Assembly: GCA_001936135.1 (NCBI GenBank)
Contig: CP012812.1
Coordinates: forward strand, 1,798,001-1,862,000
Reading direction: 5' to 3'
Origin: Saccharomycopsis fibuligera x Saccharomycopsis cf. fibuligera
Taxonomy: Eukaryota > Ascomycota > Saccharomycetes > Ascoideales > Saccharomycopsidaceae
Length of the DNA stretch: 64,000 bases
Shown piece by piece: positions 42,090 through 53,417 of this stretch. The position numbers and the translations under genes are program-made. The first letter of the stretch is position 1. Each line of letters begins with the position of its first letter. The notes beneath the pieces were generated by a model that saw nothing but the letters and a program-made list of their open reading frames with translations, had not been told where the DNA came from and ran no database searches.

Positions 42090-44660
42090 TTATAATGAGT
42101 TATTGTGTCTTTATTCTAGAGAGAGTCGTTTGCTTTTGTATACGCATTAAATGTTCGTTGAAAAATTTACTTGTTTGACTTTTTGTTTTTCGATTATTTG
42201 ATTTTGTCACTTTACCTTTTGACTTTTTAGTCTATGGCTTTTCACTGTTTTGCTTTCTGACTAGACATATCGTTCCAAGCTGTCAAAAGTCGGTCCCCTC
42301 ACCAGGTTTTCAGATAGCTAATAACATTCCTTTTCAGTTATATTTTACTTGCTTCGCGAAATCACCCTATAAGACTCCTTTGTTGTGTTGTAATTATATC
42401 GACAATCATTAATTTACAAAAATTGATCACACAGTATAAAGTGCTTCTGTTTTGATTTTTTCTAATTCAAGGAGTTAAAGAGCCATTTCAGTGGAGCGCA
42501 CTAGTTTCTCTAATACTGATTTCGCTTGTCCGTTTTCTGTCTTATGCACGCAGCTGAAGCAGAAGGCAGAAGTGGCAGGTGCGCCACAGTTTTACAAACG
42601 CTATTATCCTCCTGTTGTCAACACATTAGATTGGAAAATAAAAGTTTAGCACTAGCGGTCTTTTTGCAGCGCGCCGTTAGAGTTGGTGGAAAAATTCCGG
42701 CAACCATCATAAACCATTTGGTATGAGTCAGAAGAGTGTTTTTTATTCTTTTTTTTTTTTTTTTTTTTTTTTTGCAGCTTTGAGCAAAAGTTGCGTTATG
42801 TGTGTTAGTCCTAGATTTTTGTTTTACAATACATAGCGATAATTATATCGGAGGCTTCTCTGTGCTTGCACCGCACCAATTCTTCCAATATACTATGTGG
42901 TGTATCAAACTGCTGTACAATCTGTATAGCAAGTAATTCAGGAAGGTTAGAAAGTGACGAACATGCAAGATAATATCAGAGAGACAATAGATCTTTGCCA
43001 AGGCTTCTTTGTTTATTCGTCAATCAGCGAGATTATTATGATTTGGCTGCAAGGGAGTATACCAGAGTTACTGTTTTAGGCGTTATTTGCGCTATCTTGA
43101 ACCTGTTAATTTCCAGCCAGTGCAGTTGAATTTTTTTTTTCCTTTAAAGCTTCACAATTGTAACTAGCCTCGCTCATTGAATTCATACAATAATGATTTT
43201 CACTTACTTGAGGTAATTATACTCTATTACCACCATTGGCCGACTTATCTGCAACTGGGAGTTCGGAGATTGGGTTTCAAGAGAAAAAAAGCAAGCCAGT
43301 ACGCGTCTCAGAGATTGCGATAAAAATTGACAAACACCTGGGTGAAAAACACTAAAGGCAATATCCAGTATTTGGTTTTGAGCGGCAGGCCCTAGTGCTT
43401 GTTATTTTGATAAAAAAGAGAAAGAAATATCCACAGTAATGACAGCAATTTGCAAGTAGCGCCGTTTGTCACTAAGAATCAGTTATAATTGACAGCCAGT
43501 GACATGAATTACATAAAAGCTTATTGTTTATCTCTGTGGTTACATTGCCAAGACAAAGCTTTTTAAACTGGTTTTTACTGTAGATTCCTCAAAAGAGTAA
43601 AAAAAGCATATTTTTTGGCGAGTTTTAGTGAGACAAACAAAGTTACCTGCTATGCGGTTAGTCACCGCGCAGTATATTGGCACAAGCTGTAGACACTACG
43701 GCGTTAAGTGCAGTTACTAAAGTTCTCACTTTACAGCCTGCTTTTAATGCCTTTTTGTTTCTGAGCCAGAAACATCTTTTGACTCTTATAGGGACATTTT
43801 ATATACATCAAGAAGGATCAAAAGCCACTTTGCGACAAGAATAGTCGCTCTTACAACACAGAGAGTCGTAATTTGTTGGTTGTGTATGGATTCTTGAGTC
43901 TGAGGAAAATCTCATGATCGGTGTTTGGTGCAGCTGCTGCGGTGCACTGCGGCCATCGTGGGCCTACTGAACCTGCATGCACTAAACAATAATACCGGCG
44001 AGGCAAAACAATAAAAAAAAATTTTTTTTTCTCTCTTCCTCGAAAGAACACTTTGATAGCAGGTTACCAGAACAATCATAATACGCCTATTTCGCTGCCA
44101 TATTCCCAAAAGGGTCTCAAGACAAGAACCTCACACTTAATGATGAAATATCATGCTGCGATTGTGTGATTGAAAACCTTGCCTTTTAGACGGTTTTTCG
44201 GTATAATGTTGTTTTACATTATACTTTACGCAACCGGTAATAGTGCCTTCTACTATCCATGATTATTGGTAGTTATTAGTGATTTTAAATCCATTTTTTC
44301 TTTGAGATGTTTGAAATATGTGAATGTATAAATACATTGGCATTTCCGTGTTGTTCAGCTGCCTTTAATTTGGTTCAGAGGTGACATGTTCTGAAACTTT
44401 GTTTTCTGAGCCTATTATCCCTTGCTATTGGAAAACTATCTTGTAATACTTTTTGAGTGATATATTCGTGATACTCATTGGTTTCTATTTTTTTTTGAAC
44501 GGGAGAGGTAGCATATTAGACTAAAAAGAAGCTATATTTTGCTCCTTCGAGTTGACCAAGTGATAAGGAGTTTCAAGAAAATTATCAAAACTCGCTCAGC
44601 ATATCAATTAAACTTTTCTCTATAGGCACTGACATCAAGCCCACTTATAACTACTCAGCA
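42090..44660. other. 2.6-kb spacer upstream of the DAL5-family gene
   Basis: AT-rich sequence with a 25-T run at 42,749-42,773 and several short open frames without recognisable domains. The right end is the promoter of the DAL5-family gene. It includes GATAAG at 44,562-44,567, a possible GATA-factor site for nitrogen control. Confidence 0.55.
42749..42773. repeat. poly(T) tract
   Basis: A run of 25 T in the spacer downstream of the YeeE/YedE-type gene. Confidence 0.9.
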
Positions 44661-46253
44661 ATGTCTACGTCATCTTCTATCAACAAGGACCCAGTCCCTG
44701 ATAACGAGAAAACCGAAGCTGTGCAGGATCACCACGAGACTGAAGGCTACAAAATCATCAAGTCCAGGGACGCGGATGTGACACTAAAATACTTAGAAGC
44801 TCATGATCATGAAGTTCCAGAAATTACTCCTGAGCAAGAAAAAAAACTTCATAGAAAAATTATGTTCATTATTGTTGGCTTGACTGCATTAGTTGATTTG
44901 ATTCTTTATTCTGATAAAGCAGTGGCTTCATATGCCTCGATCTTTGAATTCTGGGAAGATACCGGCTTAACACAAAATAAGTATAACAATTCCAATACTT
45001 TGTTTTACGTTGGTTACATTGTTGGCCAAGTTAATATTTATTTCATCCAGAAAGTTCCCCTTGGAAGACTTTTAACCATCATCACATTCATATGGTCGGT
45101 GATTATCTTTTTACATTGTACGCTTACCAACTATCAAGGGGTTTATGCAATTAGATTTTTCCTTGGGCTTTCTGAAGCTATTGTACTACCAATATTGAAC
45201 ACCACTATGGGTCAATTCTTGACTAAAGAGGAAAAAGCAGCTACTGCGCCAATTTTTTATTCTACTTGTGTTGGTGTCACTATCCCAGTGGGGTTCATTG
45301 CTTACGGTATCTTGAATGTGAAAAATCCACCAATTCATATTTGGAAACTTTTTATCATTATTATTGGTGGTTTGACATTTTTACTCACCTTACTTATCTT
45401 TGCGATCTATCCAAACAATCCATCTGATGCTAAATTTTTATCCAAGAATGAAAGAGTTTGGATCATCAGAAGAGTTCAAAAAACTACCGGCTCTTCCATC
45501 GAAACTAAAGTTTTCAAAAAACACCAAATGATTGAAGCTTTGAAGGATCCACTTAGTTGGCTTTTCGCTACATTTTTCCTTTTACAGCAACTTGCTAATA
45601 ATTTACCATACCAACAAAACTTGCTTTTTGAATCCATTGGCCATATAACCAACTTAGACTCAACCTTAGTCTCAGTGGCTTCTGGTGGGTTTGCTGCATT
45701 CGGTTGTGTCATCGCCACTACAATTTTACTTTATGTTGACAACATCACTGCGATTTCTGTGGTGTGTTGGTCTATTCCTTCGTTTGTTGGATCTATTGCT
45801 CTTGCTACTATCCCATGGGGTAAAAATATTGCTCTTTTGGCAATGTTGTGTTTAGCCAGTCCGATTTTTGGTATTCCATGGATTCTCATGTTTAGTTGGA
45901 GTAGTGCCACGGCTTCTGGATATACCAAGAAAATTACCAGAAATGCTATTGTGATGGTATTTTTTGCAATTTCCAATATTATTTCTCCACAGTTATGGCA
46001 AGAGAAAGACGCACCAAGATACATTCCTGCATGGATTGTTCAAATTGTTTTGTCATTTTTTACTGCCCCAATGATTGCTTTGGTGATCCGTTATATCTTG
46101 GCTAAGAGAAACGCCAAGAGATTGGCCAAGATTGCTGAAGATGATGGCTCGGAAGTTGGTTTTGTTGAAGAAAACGGTGAGAAGGTCAAGGTGAATTTAG
46201 CTGTTTTGGATATGACCGACTTGGAAAATGAAGCCTTCATTTATCCATTGTAA
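44661..46253 (+). CDS. DAL5-family MFS transporter (anion:cation symporter)
   Basis: A 530-residue major facilitator protein of the allantoate permease (Dal5) family. A cytosolic N-terminus of about 70 residues contains ITPEQEKKLHRKI, which precedes segment 1 in this family. Twelve membrane segments follow, with the family motif RFFLGLSEAIVLP near 165 and a long central loop (about 265-300). The charged tail ends FIYPL. Members carry organic anions such as allantoate, nicotinate, biotin, pantothenate or thiamine precursors; the substrate here is unknown. The ATG at 44,661 is well placed. A GATAAG site about 95 bp upstream would fit nitrogen-regulated expression but is a short motif. The gene looks intact. 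Confidence 0.88.
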   Translation: MSTSSSINKDPVPDNEKTEAVQDHHETEGYKIIKSRDADVTLKYLEAHDHEVPEITPEQEKKLHRKIMFIIVGLTALVDLILYSDKAVASYASIFEFWEDTGLTQNKYNNSNTLFYVGYIVGQVNIYFIQKVPLGRLLTIITFIWSVIIFLHCTLTNYQGVYAIRFFLGLSEAIVLPILNTTMGQFLTKEEKAATAPIFYSTCVGVTIPVGFIAYGILNVKNPPIHIWKLFIIIIGGLTFLLTLLIFAIYPNNPSDAKFLSKNERVWIIRRVQKTTGSSIETKVFKKHQMIEALKDPLSWLFATFFLLQQLANNLPYQQNLLFESIGHITNLDSTLVSVASGGFAAFGCVIATTILLYVDNITAISVVCWSIPSFVGSIALATIPWGKNIALLAMLCLASPIFGIPWILMFSWSSATASGYTKKITRNAIVMVFFAISNIISPQLWQEKDAPRYIPAWIVQIVLSFFTAPMIALVIRYILAKRNAKRLAKIAEDDGSEVGFVEENGEKVKVNLAVLDMTDLENEAFIYPL

Positions 46254-46319
46254 AACTCTCTAGCTTTTTTTTTTTTTTTGTTTTTTTGTTTTTTACCTCT
46301 ACTAGTAACTATTATCATT

Positions 46320-46369
<50 letters not shown>

Positions 46370-47984
46370 TTTGATTTGGCTTCTGTTCCATAGAATAGAT
46401 TTCCCTTCCTTTTTCTTCTTCCTGCTTTTGCTGTTGCACTAATTTAATTTAATTCTGTCAATGATCCACTCCCCAGTCTCAAAAGTGTAAATGTTTCTGA
46501 ATACTAAAGTGCGCCTCAAGCACTTGAGTACTTGCATGTAAAAGATCATGGCAAAACCCTTTCTAGCCTGATTCTTTGCACCCCCAACAGCTGTCTTGTT
46601 AACGAATTCGGTGCATCCCCGAGATGGCGGAACCGTAAAAATGACATCCGTGCCATTGTGCAGAACTATGAAAGCTCGGATAAATTTTCTTTAGCATCGG
46701 TCCATCGTGACCCACCATCTCGGCAACTACTATCGTTTTGGTTTCAGCCGTATGCTGCATACACTACTACTACTAGCTAGTATAGGCAATGACTAGTGTA
46801 ATATACGCCATACTGTTGCAGTTGCGCACATTGAGTGACTCATAATAATTTGCACCTCAACTTTAAAGCAATCCCCAACATGCGAACATGTACTCATTGA
46901 TGCTGACAAACGGGCTCTTTCAATACCCCTGTGGACAAAATGGCACTAGTATATGCTACGTTAGTAGTGAATGGACGGACTGCATGGTTGCCCAGATCTA
47001 CTTTTTTTCCAGGAACGAGCTCTATTATTGGCTTCTCCATTTTTTTTCCCTTTTGCGGGCTTTTTGTTGGCCTTGCGGGTCACTATTAGTAAGCACGAAG
47101 AGGCCAGTAGAAAAAACTCGTTAGGATACTAAGCAACACTTATACCATTTGTGCCATCTTCTCTGATATGTCGTTTAGAAATCAATTTATATACAATAAG
47201 GTTGTTTGATGCTGCACTACGAGATTGTCTACACCGCTGCCAGCATTTCTATGTTGAATGCAGGCGTGGCTTTCCGTCTTGAGCGCATCAATGAAACGCA
47301 CATGCAGCTTTTGCGCTGACAATTCAAAGTATGATTACTCTATCAGTTACGGCCGAATTTGTGGTCTTTGGGAAGGTGTTTTCCCTCAAATTATGTTGGT
47401 TACACAACATTTCTTGCGTAAAAAATAAGTCGACAATACATGTGGTTAGTCTTTTTTTGTATCATCTGAGACTAATGAGGGAAAGTAGGGTGTCGGATTC
47501 CTTGAATAAATAAAATTCAAGAAATAGCGCATATTGTTTTCCACAGCAACCTCATACGGATGTTGACAGTTTTAGGACGATTGGACGCGTCTCTAGTGGC
47601 CCAACGCTAATTAGAGGTTTCATACTTACCAGTTTTTTTTTTTTTTTTTTAATATTCGACATTATTACTGCTTCAAGCTGTAGAGTCGCAGACAGAACTC
47701 CCAAACTATTACTAAACATTGGAGTGTGTGATGGGCTACTGCGAATGTGACTAATATAACGATTATTCTTACGTTTTTAATAATCGACTATCTTTATTGA
47801 TGATATTGAATACGACATGAGAGAAAGAAGACCCCTGAGTCTTTGCTCAGCAACAATGTATATATACACGACTGTGACTGCAAAGGTTGGGGTTTTGTCT
47901 TTGTTTAAGTTAAACTACAGCTTCTCTTGAACCATTATACAAGGGAACTTATATCTCTTAGATTTGAGCTTCATTATAGTCAAA
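46254..47984. other. 1.7-kb spacer before the arrestin cluster
   Basis: It starts with T-rich 3' sequence of the transporter gene, then an (ATT)n microsatellite at 46,311-46,371 and an 18-T run at 47,633-47,650. No protein-like frame is seen. The last 150 bp should be the promoter of the first arrestin gene, with TATATATACACG near 47,860. Confidence 0.55.
46311..46371. repeat. (ATT)n microsatellite
   Basis: About 60 bp of ATT/ATC trinucleotide units, becoming pure ATT in the middle, downstream of the DAL5-family gene. Confidence 0.95.
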
Positions 47985-49385
47985 ATGTCTATATCTGTGA
48001 AAGTCAGTCTTCTCGAGAATATGAAAGATTTCACAAACTCCAGCTACGTCAATGGATTTATTTCGCTAACTTCAAGGGAAGATGTACAAATAGACTCCGT
48101 AACCGTCCTACTAATAGGTTCTTCCAAGGTCAATACTTCCAAAGTGATAAAAGCAGAGGTTCACTGCTTTCTTGAAGTTGAAGACGTAATATATACTCCC
48201 ATGCATCAACTGCCATCGCCCTGCTTAGTTGCAAACAAAACCTCTGAGCATTCGTTTAGTTTACAGTTTCCAGCTTATTTACCTCATGGAGATATTCAAA
48301 AAATAAAGGCAGGTTTTCTAAAAAGTGAGCCCGATTTTAACGCTTTCATGCTACCCCCGTCCTTTGATTTTGCTAGTGTTGGCGACTCCAGTTTCGGATG
48401 TATAGAATATCATGTTGTGGCTAAAATTAAATATAGTTTAATGAAAACTGCGCCAGCTTCATCATCCGCTGCAATAGTGCCATTACTATTGGGCACTGGT
48501 AAGGGACAAACAGCAACCGGCTGTCATAAAATTTTATTTAAGCCTAAAAATGATTTTATCAAATATCCAATAAGCAACATTACAATAGGGAACAACTTGC
48601 TTTTCCCAAACTACTCCAATGCCTTTGCCTGCACGAAAATAAAAAGGGCGCTATCAAATTCAAAACTTAACAAAGGCTCCAGATTCAGCCCATTTTATAG
48701 AAATAGCAATGGCCATGAGACACTACATATTGGCATGCAAGTACACTTCAAGCCAACTTGGGAAACATTAATACCAGCGTTGGGCAACACTGCAAGAATT
48801 GTTCAGTCTGAAATTCCACTTAGCAGTTTTTTGGATGTAGAGTTTGTGCTTCCAGAATTTGCCTTTTTGGGAGCAAATGCTCCACTTGCTTACTTGCCAG
48901 CTAGCAAGTGTCCATATATTGTTTTTACACATTTGAACGTTGAGCTTATTACGCAAGTTCATCTCAAAGCACAAAGTTGTATGAGTGTTGAGAACACAGA
49001 AGTGCTTTATCAAGGTCCTATTTCTCACCAAGCACATCTCTCACAATTTGTCAAATATGAAAACGATAACACGATGAAGTTTCAAGATGAGAATGGCACT
49101 TCTATTCAAAAACCTGGTACTAATATCGCCGTTTACAAGTACAAAATGCCTTCTGAATTGCTTGGTTTTGCCATTTCCGGCGACTTCCTGCCTAGTTTCG
49201 TCACTAAAAATATCAAGAGAGACTACAGCCTCAGAGTGGTTTTAGAGTGTCAGCTACCTGGTGGGGTGAAGGAGAAAATTACATTGAAAATGGATTCAAA
49301 GATAATATTGTTGAACCATGAGAATTTCAATGAGCGTTTCTATGAGAACGTGGATCCTTTGCCATTGTACACAAGAATACAATAG
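47985..49385 (+). CDS. ART10-like alpha-arrestin 1
   Basis: This 466-residue protein shows the layout of yeast alpha-arrestins, adaptors that bring a Rsp5-type ubiquitin ligase to membrane transporters. The arrestin N-fold opens ISVKVSLLENMKDFTNSSYV with the strand block VQIDSVTVLLIGSSK. MLPPSFDF followed by IEYHVVAKI and LHIGMQVHFKPTWET match the paralogues downstream. The C-terminus reads DPLPLYTRIQ, an LPxY-type ligase-binding motif. The open frame extends upstream, but the first ATG is at 47,985 with context CAAAATG. It is the most diverged of the four intact paralogues and lacks their WF/YNC-IP block. The ART10 link is from memory of overall layout and not from alignment. Confidence 0.75.
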   Translation: MSISVKVSLLENMKDFTNSSYVNGFISLTSREDVQIDSVTVLLIGSSKVNTSKVIKAEVHCFLEVEDVIYTPMHQLPSPCLVANKTSEHSFSLQFPAYLPHGDIQKIKAGFLKSEPDFNAFMLPPSFDFASVGDSSFGCIEYHVVAKIKYSLMKTAPASSSAAIVPLLLGTGKGQTATGCHKILFKPKNDFIKYPISNITIGNNLLFPNYSNAFACTKIKRALSNSKLNKGSRFSPFYRNSNGHETLHIGMQVHFKPTWETLIPALGNTARIVQSEIPLSSFLDVEFVLPEFAFLGANAPLAYLPASKCPYIVFTHLNVELITQVHLKAQSCMSVENTEVLYQGPISHQAHLSQFVKYENDNTMKFQDENGTSIQKPGTNIAVYKYKMPSELLGFAISGDFLPSFVTKNIKRDYSLRVVLECQLPGGVKEKITLKMDSKIILLNHENFNERFYENVDPLPLYTRIQ

Positions 49386-50040
49386 TTTCTAACTGACTTG
49401 AAGGGCATGTTAGAGGTGAGGTATCATTCTATTCAGTTTTCGTTTTTACATTTATTTATTATTTTTTGCATATAGATCTGATTCACGCTTTTAACTACTG
49501 CCTTTACTATGCAATACCACATAGTCCAATAATTAAAAATTCTCCACTTTCCAACAGCGTCTTACTGATGCATATTAAACGCAACTGCAGAAAACAATTT
49601 CCAAAAAGGTTGCTCCTCTGTCTTTCTACAAGTGCTGAAAAGGCAAGAAATGCTAAGGGTTTGGTCGTGGACCTGTTCTTTGTCCCAGCCCTACTGATGT
49701 AAGGGGCCCCAGTGTTAAACCCCTAATTCAATACCTCCCTTTATTAATAAACTAGACTGATGACAAAATACAAACAGTCTGTTCAACCATCTGGGCGAAC
49801 TTTCCCCATATTCAGACTCCAGTCTGGCCGGAGAATCAGCCCGCGGTGGCTTTGGCATTCTTAAAGATTATATCTGACTTTTTCCATATGAAAATTGGCA
49901 GTCTTTTCGTCTTTATTTCTCTTTTCCCATTAGACTCTTATTTTCATCGCTTACTTTTTTAATTGATACTTTTGTTTTTAGTCTTAGTAATTCAGGGTTT
50001 ATTTGATTGACATATGTTTGAAGAGAGAAAAACATGCCTC

Positions 50041-50063
50041 AAAAAAAAAAAAAAAAAAAAAAA
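50041..50063. repeat. poly(A) tract
   Basis: A run of 23 A on the plus strand downstream of arrestin gene 1. Confidence 0.9.
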
Positions 50064-52127
50064 TTTCAGTTGGTATGCTATACTCATTTGTTCAATGCCA
50101 AGGGGAAATTGCAAATTTCTTCACATAGTAGCAAACTTGATGTATTCTTTTAATTTACGGATTTGAAGCACTTATAAAATTTCACAGTAAGATATATGGC
50201 CAGCACAAGCCTTTTGCAACTTTGAGGCATTTTTCAAAACTGGAAAACCATTATGTTTCTATCATGTATAGTTCTCTTTTGCAAGCCCTGACTACTTCAA
50301 AAAACAAATAACCGAAAATTTTGAAAGGGGCATTTGGCGCCGATCTTGTCGACGAGTGAAATGATTTGATGAAGTTTTCATAATCGCCATTACACTACGC
50401 CTGTAACTTTGGGTAACCCGACTATTTTATATTCGTCGGTAGAACACTCTGACTCGCTTTTGCCATTGTGCTTATTATTTGTTTTAGTCACACCGCAGTG
50501 AAATAGTGATGAGAATTGATATATATAATATCAGAACCCAAGAGAAACAACGAACTCGCGTCGGAGCGGTCCTTGTAGACAAAGAAAAATTGCACATTGG
50601 GAATCTAGAGCATTAGCGCAAGGGCGCTGGTGGTATAACTAAGAGATCATAAAGCAGTTCTTTTTGAGGCTTACATCGGGCTGGGTACACTGAACTATTC
50701 AATACCATTGATATCATTTTTCGAAAATCTGTATAGCTCTGCATACTCATCCAGAGATAGAGTTCCAGTATGGAAGACCAGCTAATTAGACTGCGCGCCG
50801 TTATAAATAATGGAAACTAAGTGTACAAGGCTACTTAAGCGGCAAATGCACCACAATTCAAACTTCCAATAAAAAAGTTTTTATATTTTTACTTTTTATT
50901 AGATACTATTCAAATTAATTAGTCTACAGCTACTGCCATATTAATAGTACAGAGAACATATCACTAATCTATTTGCAACATGTCCAACGCGCGTGAAGTT
51001 TGGAGATGCTGCCACTGCTATGAACCAAATACGCTTTTAGAGCTCTAGGTATATGCTAGATAGTCTGCTGTTTGTCTGTTCAAATTCTCATTGTCGACAC
51101 TTTCTTTGCATGGAAGGCTGCTTCGTGGCCAAAGATTATTACTAACGGTGGTTGGTGATGCTTATCAGCCCTTGATACATGGAATCGCCGTGGAAATAAC
51201 ACTTTTCTGACCAGACATTCTCAAGTTTACACAATGAAGAGCGCAGTGACATTACTACCTCAACACCAATCTCTTTGCAAGCTCTGCTTACTTTACTTAG
51301 TAAGATCAAAGTTTAAGAGTGTCTGGATTGTCAAATATTCATCTACTGGTAATTATGTTTTTTAAACTCTAACTTGACAAGGGTAGCAACACCTCTAGTA
51401 TTTTTAGCATTCTCTGTTCCATGGGAGGGCTTCATAAGATATCAAGACAAGAGGGGCTAATATTACAATAAGCATCATGAGGTGGTTGACCAGAGCTCAA
51501 ATACTTGAACTTTAAACACTTTTTTCATATGGTTTAAAACTATATTATTGATTTATTTGATAGTGACCCAAAGAATAAAGACTATCCAAATTGGAGGTTA
51601 CTATAATCAATGTGTCGTAAAGAACAGTGAGTTACAGTGATATTAGAAGCTTAGTGAAGCCTGCTGCTATTGCCTTTCAGATCAAGGCAGCATATATAGA
51701 AAATTAAACTTTTGCCTTTTTTGTCTTTCTGCTCAATGTAATTTCTCTGAAATATAGCGTGAACATCCCCTCGGTGCGTTCGCCAATCTTGGGACAAAAG
51801 GCAATTTTTTGAAAGTATCAAATTTTGCTGCATGCAGAAAGGTCCTGGAGATGGAAATGGAAGCTTAGCTGTTCAGATGCACACCAAAATTCCACAATGC
51901 ACAACTATGTAGACATAACTTTTCTCTAAGTACTATGAAATAATAATAATATTTTAGAAACTGTAGCAGCATTTGCGCATCACTACCAACAGCCGCATAG
52001 CATGCAAATGCTTTACTGCTTTGAAACAATTCTATTTCTCCAACATCTGCGGCATCCTCAAGATTCTCAACATTCACGCGCAATTTAACTGCTGCCGGTG
52101 TGGCTCTAAATTGATAAAGCATGCAGT

Positions 52128-52619
52128 GTGGGCACGAATTTAGCAAGCGAAGATGCTATCGCAGCAGCTCTTTATATTAGCCAGACATTGCTGGTCACTG
52201 ACTTTATTATCACTAGAACAAATCTGAGAGAGCTCACGCAAGGCAAAATAACGATTCCATGTCCAAAAAATGATCAATGGACACAAATTCAAGTGAACGC
52301 AGTTTTGCCTCAGCCAATTCGGTCTTACGGTTAGTCTTTCCAGGATATAATGAAGGGTTCGGAAGACAACTTAATTAGTGCACGCCCATACAAATATCAG
52401 CATGCTCTGGAAATTGGATCTATTCAAACCAAAGAAAACATCAAGCGTAATGTTGGCCAGTTATTTCTAGCTAAATCGGGCTGCCCAACCCACATTCTCT
52501 GTATTTTTGTGTCCTATACAGAAAATAATACCAGTAGCTATGGAAATTCTCTGGAAATACTGTCGGTGTTTGCTGGTACATTTAACTTACACGTCTATTT
52601 ACGAAACTCCGAGGATTGA
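52128..52619 (+). pseudogene. unidentified interrupted open frame
   Basis: A single plus-strand frame runs about 164 codons with one in-frame TAG at 52,332. It includes stretches such as KITIPCPKNDQWTQIQVNAV and NVGQLFLAKSGCPTHILC that look protein-like. I do not recognise a family, and it does not align by eye with the arrestins. It may be a decayed gene or chance. The opposite strand at 51,865-52,146 also has a modest open frame. Confidence 0.2.
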
Positions 52620-53417
52620 CTTTACCGTCTGCACTCAGTGCAATAATCATCTTTGTCTCGAAAGCTGCGAGTTGAGCCACACTATAGCAAAACCTACCCG
52701 AAGTGTTTCCAAGTAGCATGATAATTGCATTTGCATTTTTTGAATTAATGTGAAATTTCCTGTAATTTCCTGTTTCGCCTTTTAACAAAGTTGGTCTAGA
52801 ATTGGTGTAAGGTTTCATTTAGGTAGATACAATGTATATTGATAACAGAACTTAGCACTGTGCTACTTTGATATAGTCAATAACTCCCTGTTGGGAGAGA
52901 GATATAATGTTTACTATGTTCTAAAACAGGAACTTTGTAGGTGAAGATGCTGATGACTGGAAAGATAAAGGATACCTTTTGTGCGCAGCTAAGATAACAA
53001 GTGCATTAGTTCTAAACAGCATAAAAGATTCAGCGTGTGATTCCAATAAGATGGAAGCCTGTCAAACTGATAGAAATTCCTTACCATAATAAACAACTTT
53101 ACTGAAACTCTTAAGCCTAATATGCAACATTATATGTTATGAATGAAGGTTTAAAAAAACAAATCTTGAAAATCTCCAGTGCACTACTACCATTTGCAAT
53201 CGCTGAGACACTATATGTATGGCCGTTTAACTTCACTCCGTTTTTTGGCAGCACACCACGAACGGCTGAGGCAAGATCGCTTTTTTTCTTGACGGAAACA
53301 GTAAATAAAAAAAATAAATTAAACACACGAATAGGCTTTCTTCTCCTGTGTGCATCTTCGGTCGGTGCTTATGCCAGCAGCTAGCTTCGACAAATTCACA
53401 AAGATATTTAGTTGCTA

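Larger units (their letters stand above)
49386..53417. other. 4-kb region without a convincing gene
   Basis: This is the longest gene-free stretch in the host region. It holds a 23-A run at 50,041-50,063 and short unrelated frames. Its most protein-like part is a plus-strand frame at 52,128-52,619, listed separately. The last 100 bp lead into the second arrestin gene. Given the relics on both sides, decayed gene copies beyond recognition are likely. Confidence 0.5.

Noticed and set aside
47964-47984. Upstream in-frame extensions of arrestins 1-4 (from 47,964, 53,412, 56,941 and 62,894)
   Set aside because: The codons at these positions are TTG or GTG, which are not credible starts for yeast nuclear genes; the first ATG in each case has a better context and matches the paralogues' N-termini.
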